Source of the DNA: Candidatus Altimarinota bacterium
GTDB lineage: Bacteria; Patescibacteriota; Gracilibacteria; Absconditabacterales; Absconditicoccaceae
Length of the DNA: 13,800 nucleotides
Direction: 5' to 3'
NCBI GenBank assembly: GCA_015489035.1
Contig: WFMP01000093.1
Coordinates: forward strand, 1 to 13,800
The notes under the pieces were generated by a model. That model worked only from the letters and a program-made list of their open reading frames with translations, was not told where the DNA came from and did no database searches. Made by a program: the position numbers and the translations under genes. Position 1 is the stretch's first letter; each line of letters opens with the position of its first letter. Positions 8,320-13,800 of this stretch are shown piece by piece.

Positions 8320-9601
8320 CTAAAATATGAATATTTCAAATAGTCCCATCTTTTATTTCTAAAACTTTTAATTGTATTTTTTTATCATCCCTCAAATTTA
8401 TTTCTAAGTGTTCTCATTGTTTAGGAAATCTTTCTAAAATATCAGTAATTACATAACTTAATGTCTCTCCATCATAGCTAATATTTTCATCAATATTTAG
8501 ATTATCTTCAGTTAATTGAAATAATTTTAAAATCTCTTCGAAAGGAAGTATAGAACTTACGATATATTCATTTGTTGATATTTTTTGTATGATATTTTCT
8601 TCTTTATCTGTTTCATCTTGTATCTCTCCGAATACCTCTTCGATAATATCTTCAAGGGTAATCAATCAAGCAACTCAACCATATTCATCTATAACTATAG
8701 CCATTTGATGATGGTTTTTTTGGAATGTCTTTAATAATTCATCTATTGGATTATTCAATGGAACTTTAATAGCTTTGAATAATTTTATATCTTTTAATTT
8801 TTTCTTTTTATTTCATTTGTTCAACTCTTCTAATAATATTCTAATATTCACAATTCATATTATTTTATCTATATCTTTATGATATATAGGGATTCTGCTA
8901 TGAGTGTGTTGTAAAATATAATTGATTGCATCTTCTATAATTGTATCATCAGAAAGTTTATCAAATTTAACTCTGGGAGTCATAATTTCATCTACAGATA
9001 TTTCATCAAATTCCAATAAGTTTTTTAAATGTTTATGTTCTTCATTTTCTAGAGTTCAACTTTCTCTTCACATATCTATGAAAGCCTCAATTTCTTCTTC
9101 AGATACCTTACTTTCTTTGTTTTCTCAGGTAAGCAATTTTGTTATAAATTCTATGATAATTACTAATGGATACAGCAAAAACATCAAAGTTTTATATATT
9201 CAAGCAACAGAAAGTGAAATCTTTGTTGAATTTTTAATAGCAAAACTTTTTGGAGCAATTTCTCAAAATAATAATAAGAGTAATGTTACTATTCAAGTCA
9301 TTACAGCTATAACAGTAGATTGATTTAATCATAATCAAGAATTTTTTGAAATTCACATTGCAATAGTAGTTGCAAAAGCTGCTGTAAATGTATTTACTAA
9401 ATTATTTCAAATTAGAATAGTAATAAGTAGTTTTTCTGGTCTTTCCTTAATGTATTTTAATGGTCTAGATCAAGCTAATCATTGTTTTAAAAAAGATTCA
9501 ATCTGATGTTTTGGTAGGCTCATAAGAGCTATTTCAGTTCAAGAAAAAAAAGCTGAAAGTGCTAATAAAATTACAAAAATTAATATCGTGGATCAAATCA
9601 T
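8303..9601 (-). CDS. CNNM/CorC (HlyC) family membrane protein with CBS pair
   Basis: A 432-residue protein with the full family layout. Residues 1-155 form the DUF21/CNNM membrane domain, with GTEIALMSLP (21-30), ILIGNNLVNTF (62-72) and GEIAPKS (113-119), all family signatures. EIMTPR (205-210) opens the CBS pair (about 205-325), with HSRIPIY and MAIVIDEYGGVAGLITLEDI followed by EEVFGEIQDE. The rest is the CorC_HlyC transporter-associated domain (about 345-430). Relatives export or sense Mg2+ or Co2+ (CorB, MpfA, CNNM). The old name 'hemolysin' is not supported by the sequence. A promoter-like site lies in the 72-bp gap before it, and ftsK starts 44 bp after it. Start ATG 9601 puts the first helix right at the N-terminus as in relatives. 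Substrate cannot be read from the sequence. Confidence 0.94.
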
Positions 9602-9640
9602 TTGTTATTAAATATTTTTTAATACTAAGTAAATATGCTT

Positions 9641-9668
9641 TGTATAACTAATTATTCGTTTTTTTCAA
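9641..9668 (-). promoter_or_regulatory. Candidate promoter for the CNNM gene
   Basis: TTGAAA (9668-9663) and TATACA (9646-9641) are separated by 16 bp in the 72-bp gap between the vWA and CNNM genes. Predicted leader is about 33 nt. Confidence 0.45.
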
Positions 9669-9673
9669 TAAAA

Positions 9674-10636
9674 TTATTTAAGTTTTAATTTTATAAAAAT
9701 TAGTCAATAAATAATTAATAAAGTTAATAACACTCGCTTTAGATAATAATTAAAGTAAGTGTATTCTGGTATTTTTTTGATTTGTTCATAATTCTTAACA
9801 TATTTATGTAGTTTTCACAATATTTTTAGAAAATCTCATTTAGATTTTAATTTTCTAAACTCTCATCAAGTTTGTTTAGCAATTTTTTTTAAAGTTTTTA
9901 AATCTATAGATGCTGGAACATCAGAGCCATAAATATCCTCTCAAACTATGTACCTATAATCTTTTCAAATAGCTCATACATAAATAGGGATTTTTAATTT
10001 TTTTATATCTTTTACAGCTGTAAGTGGCTTAATTCACTTATTTGAGTCTCAATCTGTTAGTAAAATCATAACTCAAGGCTTTTTATCTTTTTTTGAGAAA
10101 TCTATCAATTGTTTACTTCCAAGTAATATAGCATTTCAAATAGCAGTTCATACAAAGTCCATAGTTGGAGGCCAATTTGCCATACTCATATTTTTAATTT
10201 TCCAGATTAAAGCCTTTTTATCATTAGTCATCGGAGCATAAACTAGAGGTTTTCCTGAGAATACTATTAGTCAAATATTATAGTTAGCATCTAAATTTTT
10301 TACGAAATTTATTAAGGCATCTTTGGCTACATCAAATCTATCAGGCTCTAAATCTTTTGCAGTCATAGATAATGAAACATCAAAAAGTATTTCAATATTA
10401 AGCGTGGAAACACTTTTAATTTCTGTTCATTGGTATATTCATATATTAAGTGGAATAATACAAATAATTAAAATAATAAGAAAGATTAAAATCTTTTGGA
10501 ATATAGCTAATAATCAATAATCTCATTTTTTAGGTAAAATTATATTTATTACTTTATATTTTTTAAAAAATATCGAAATTCAAAAAATAAAAACAAATAA
10601 AATTATTATATAGAGTCAATTAGAATTGTAAACCAT
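9674..10636 (-). CDS. BatA/BatB-like von Willebrand factor A membrane protein
   Basis: A 320-residue protein. Two N-terminal helices (about 8-25 and 46-66) flank a basic loop, as in BatA/BatB. The vWA domain (about 80-280) has a full metal-ion-dependent adhesion site: DVSLS (Asp86, Ser88, Ser90), Thr164 in VGTAIGNAI, and Asp195 in LLTDGDSN. Also typical are DRFDVAKDALINFV and IGLIVFSGKPLVYAPMT. A last helix lies near 300-316. Such proteins bind partners through the metal and are usually paired with a MoxR AAA+ ATPase; none is in this window. The start is 22 bp after the PBP stop, so co-transcription is likely. The ATG at 10636 was chosen because it includes the first helix, and it is the start that leaves the 22-bp gap. 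Partner and process are unknown; cell-envelope work is inferred from neighbours. Confidence 0.9.
9731..9761. repeat. Imperfect inverted repeat in the vWA 3' coding end
   Basis: CACTCGCTTTA (9731-9741) and TAAAGTAAGTG (9751-9761) can pair over 11 positions with one G-U and one mismatch (minus-strand RNA) and a 9-nt loop. It lies 55 bp before the vWA stop. No pure T-run follows, so a terminator role is doubtful. Confidence 0.4.
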
Positions 10637-10658
10637 ACTGTTTTAAATTTTGATAAAA

Positions 10659-13600
10659 TTAATTTGAGTTTCAATAGTAATCTATAACACTTTCGTATGA
10701 GCAATCCTTTGAGTTTCAAATTGCTATAGGTCACATAAATCTTTGTTTCTTTCAATTACATATGAGAAATCATCATAATACCTTTGATTCTTTATCTTTA
10801 AAAATATAAATAAATTTTCAATCTTTTTTTATGATTTTATCTAAATATGGAGCAGTGGTATCTTTTTTGACTAGATTTATATTTATAGTTTGTGATTTAG
10901 TGTATCATTTATTATCTGTTAATGTTACAGTTAGTTTGTGTTTTCAAGTAGCAATAGTATTTTTAAGATAAACACCTACTATTTGTTTATAATTACTAGT
11001 TTGCACGAGTTGATTGTCTATGTAAATATTAATCTTTTTAATTTTAAATGGAGCATTTATAGTTTTTATCCGTAAATCAAATACATAAGATAATGTTTGT
11101 TTATTTTTTGGATAATTTATATTAAAATCTAGCATTCATTTTTTTGCTATAATTAATCTAGATTTACATATCGTTGTAGGTTCTTTTAACAAAACAGGAG
11201 CATTGAATATTTTTTCGTATTTTCAAGTTCATACTGTTCTCCACCATTTTTGAACGGGATCCTCCCATTTTGGATTATTAGGCATATGAGAATGAGCTTT
11301 TATTACATAAGCATATTTTTGATCAGATAAAGGTGTATATTTTGAAACTAATCCATTACATAAAGTATCTATTTTAATCATTTTAACAGTTTTACCATCA
11401 TCCTTTTTTGGTATTCATCATATTCTTGCTATAGTTTTTTTAGAAATTTGGAATGGTGTAAATTTAGATGATCTTTTTCAATTTATTGTATTTACATAAA
11501 TTGAAGTTGTTCATTTTTCGACCATATTTTCATTGTGAATAAATCAATGTTTTTTCAATTTTAACACAAATGTTTTCCATATTTTTCCAGCTGTCCATCC
11601 TCAATAAGCATTTGAGTGCATATGTTTTCATTTTGTATTTCAAGCCCAAACTACAAAGATTTTTGAAGGTGAATAACTTATATACCATCCATCTCTTGGA
11701 TATAATTCTCAATTTTTTTTATCTACAATATTGGTAGTTCAAGATTTATTAGCAAGTTTAAGTCATTTTATTGATTCTTCATGTCTCCAATTGAAAGGTA
11801 AGTTTTTAGGATTTGATAAAATACTTCGTATCATACTAACTACTCAAACTGGAATAATTTGTTTAAGCTTTTTATCTTGTTTTTGGTAAATTATATTTCA
11901 ATTTGATCATTTAATTTCTAATATTCAATTTATTTTTCTAGCACCATTTATATTTGATAAGTTAGAAAATGCTTGTGCCATATCTATCATACGAACTCAT
12001 GCTGCTCATATGGCAAGTGGATATCAGTAATATATTTTATTTGAAATAGTTTTTAATCATAATGATCTTAAGAATGTCTTAACTTTGTATTCTCATCATC
12101 ATAAAAAATACATTTTTACAGCAGGTATATTTCTAGAATATGGTAATGCTTTTTTGATAGGCATAAGACCTAAAAATCTATTATCAAAATTGTTTAAACT
12201 TTCTCATTTTTTGGCTATATTAAATTTTGTGTCATAGATAGGAGTTTCTGGAGTGAATGTAGGATTTTTCATAAATGCATTTGCATAAATTAGAGGTTTT
12301 ATTACGGATCCACATTGTCTTAGAGATGTGATCATATCTACTTTACCATCATTTTTTTTATTATAATAATCTTCCGATCAAACATAAGCTAATATATCTC
12401 AATTTTTGCTATCTACGTACAATAATGCAGCATTATTAGCTCATTGCCTAAGTAGATATCAGCTCCATGCTTGAACAGATTCTTCAGCTAGCTTTTGGAT
12501 ACGCATATCTAGAGATGTTTTTATAGTCCATCAAGCTCTTTTTATTAAGTTTTTTCAATATTTTTTTTCTAATTTATTTATTATTCTAAATACAAACCAA
12601 GGTGCTTTCATTTTGATATTTAGTTTATATATTTTTTCGTCAAAACTTTCTTTCTCTGCTTGTATTAATTGGTTTTTATCTATATATCAGTCAATGTACA
12701 TTCTTGCTAAAACGAAATCTTTTCTACCAGGGATATATTTAATCTTTATATGATTATAGACCATATTTTTCGGTGTTAGTATGGTGAGTATATCGGATTC
12801 ATTCTTAGAAAATGAAAAAGCTTTATTTTTTAAATAATTTATGTAAGCTTTTTGAATATTTTTTCATATATTTGAATTCATATTGATTTTATTCCCACTT
12901 ATTCAAAAAGCTTCTAATTCTCATAAATTATTTACTCTATGGTTTACAGGGTCAAAAAAAGTAGGTGATTTTGGAAGGGATGCTAATATACTTGATTCTA
13001 GAACAGTTAGAGTACTAGCACTTTTATGAAAATATGTTTTTGCAGCAGATTGTATTCAATATGCATTGTTTCAAAAAAATATATAATTTAGATACATTTC
13101 TAATATTTTTTCTTTTACTTTCTTTTTAATCTGGACTTCTGATAATCATTTATATTGAGCTTTAATTTTATTTGATAGATAATTATTCAATTCCAAAGTT
13201 AAAACTATTTCTTTAAGTTTCCTTGTAATAGTTTGTGCTCTTGTTAATAATAAATTTTTTACTAATTGTTGTGTAATCGTAGATCATCACTGTCTCTGTC
13301 CAAAAAACACATCCTTTATTCAAGATCTTATAATTCACTTAATATCTATTCATTCGTTTGTCCAGAAAGTTTTATCTTCTGTAGAGATAACTGCATTTTG
13401 CATATTTTTAGATATTTCAGATAGAGGAACATATTTTCTATTTTCACTAAATAATTTATATAAAACTACTCAGTTTCTGTCTGTGATGGTAGTTGTTTGC
13501 GGAAATATGACTTTTTCAATGTTAGCTACATTCGGTAATTTATCTAATATATGTTTTTTGAACCATATATAACCTATGATGCTAGGAATAATGATAATCA

Positions 13601-13706
13601 GCATAGACAATATAATTATGAGTTTCCAATAACTCCTTTTTTTGGGTCTTCATCTTCTCTTCTTTCTCAATGATATCAATGAAAATTTTTTTCTTTTTCT
13701 AATCAT
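10659..13706 (-). CDS. Bifunctional penicillin-binding protein (class A, PBP1A/1C-like)
   Basis: A 1015-residue peptidoglycan synthase: GT51 glycosyltransferase plus transpeptidase outside the membrane. A very basic N-terminus and one helix (about 28-47) anchor it. GT51 motifs: STEDKTFWTNEGID with catalytic Glu110 (the usual His of EDxxFxxH is Asn117), GQRQGGSTITQQLVKN (136-151), RKLKEIVLTLELN, and KEKILEMYLNYIFFGNNAYG. Transpeptidase motifs: Ser467-V-I-Lys470 in LRQCGSVIKP, SRN (524-526) in YSRNIPAVKM, and KSGTT (654-658, KTG box variant), then DGWYISYSPSKIFVVWAGN. The C-terminal 250 or so residues hold Ig-like extracellular sequence (about 860-960, YPKNKQTLS..., IDNQLVQTSN), as in PBP1C-like proteins, and a Cys-containing tail. 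It heads the six-gene minus-strand block and has its own promoter-like site. With MurA it indicates a peptidoglycan-making cell. The symbol is left blank because PBP1A and PBP1C cannot be told apart safely. Confidence 0.95.
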
Positions 13707-13739
13707 TTTTTTTATTTAATTTTTAAAAATATCCGCAAA

Positions 13740-13767
13740 TTTATAATCTTTTAATGTTTTATTTCAA
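13740..13767 (-). promoter_or_regulatory. Candidate promoter of the PBP-led block
   Basis: TTGAAA (13767-13762) and TATAAA (13745-13740) are 16 bp apart, with a predicted leader of about 27 nt before ATG 13706. The remaining bases to 13800 hold no gene I can support: all three minus frames have an early stop. One frame reads ACA GTA GAT AAA TAA and may be the tail of an upstream gene. Confidence 0.55.
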
Positions 13768-13800
13768 TGAGTATATTTTTTGGATTATTTATCTACTGTA

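Noticed and set aside
8922..9323. Open plus-strand frame inside the CNNM gene.
   Set aside because: It is antisense to conserved CBS and membrane-domain coding; its Ser/Ile-rich product looks like a shadow.
9606..9624. Perfect 7-bp inverted repeat TATTAAA/TTTAATA before the CNNM start.
   Set aside because: All A/T pairs in very AT-rich DNA; too weak to call a regulator or terminator.
1..13800. tRNA, rRNA, riboswitch, CRISPR or insertion sequence.
   Set aside because: Genes fill almost all of the window, gaps are short, and no cloverleaf, repeat-spacer pattern, transposase or terminal repeats were seen by eye.

Overview
The window comes from an AT-rich bacterium that reads UGA as glycine (genetic code 25), so it belongs to Candidatus Gracilibacteria or Absconditabacteria (BD1-5/SR1). 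The clearest proof is the AspRS fragment, where an in-frame TGA sits exactly at the conserved Gly of the Tyr-Gly-x-Pro-Pro-His-Gly-Gly motif. Every long gene is open only when TGA is read as Gly. All ten complete stop codons are TAA or TAG. A standard-code translation shatters the window into short false ORFs.

Left part (1-3970): the 3' end of aspS; a membrane protein with a C-terminal pseudopilin-like domain; a two-way terminator; miaA on the minus strand; and murA on the plus strand. miaA and murA diverge from a 106-bp spacer in which their predicted -35 boxes overlap.

Right part (13706 down to 3967, all minus strand) is a six-gene co-directional block: bifunctional penicillin-binding protein (PBP1A type), BatA-like von Willebrand A membrane protein, CNNM/CorC-type membrane protein with CBS domains, ftsK, pilC/gspF, and a PriA-like half-protein. 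Gaps are 11-72 bp. Internal promoter-like sites precede the CNNM gene and ftsK. The block joins peptidoglycan synthesis, division and chromosome segregation, the type IV pilus/type II secretion platform, and a relic of replication restart. murA on the other strand adds the first committed step of peptidoglycan synthesis.

Three things stand out. First, ftsK is split between two frames exactly at a dnaX-type slippery heptamer (A AAA AAG), so the full DNA pump needs a -1 frameshift (or transcript slippage, or the sequence has an indel). Second, the PriA-like protein keeps all eight zinc-binding cysteines and the C-terminal domain, but has lost helicase lobe 1 and motifs V and VI, and has a strong terminator-like hairpin in its 5' end. 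Third, a DUF5684-like membrane domain is fused to a pseudopilin-type domain that carries a near-perfect 33-bp tandem duplication. Predicted promoters in the window share a TTGAAA-16 bp-TATAAT-like layout, leaders are short, and clear Shine-Dalgarno sequences are missing. I see no RNA gene, CRISPR array, insertion sequence or prophage, and no gene-free stretch above about 110 bp.
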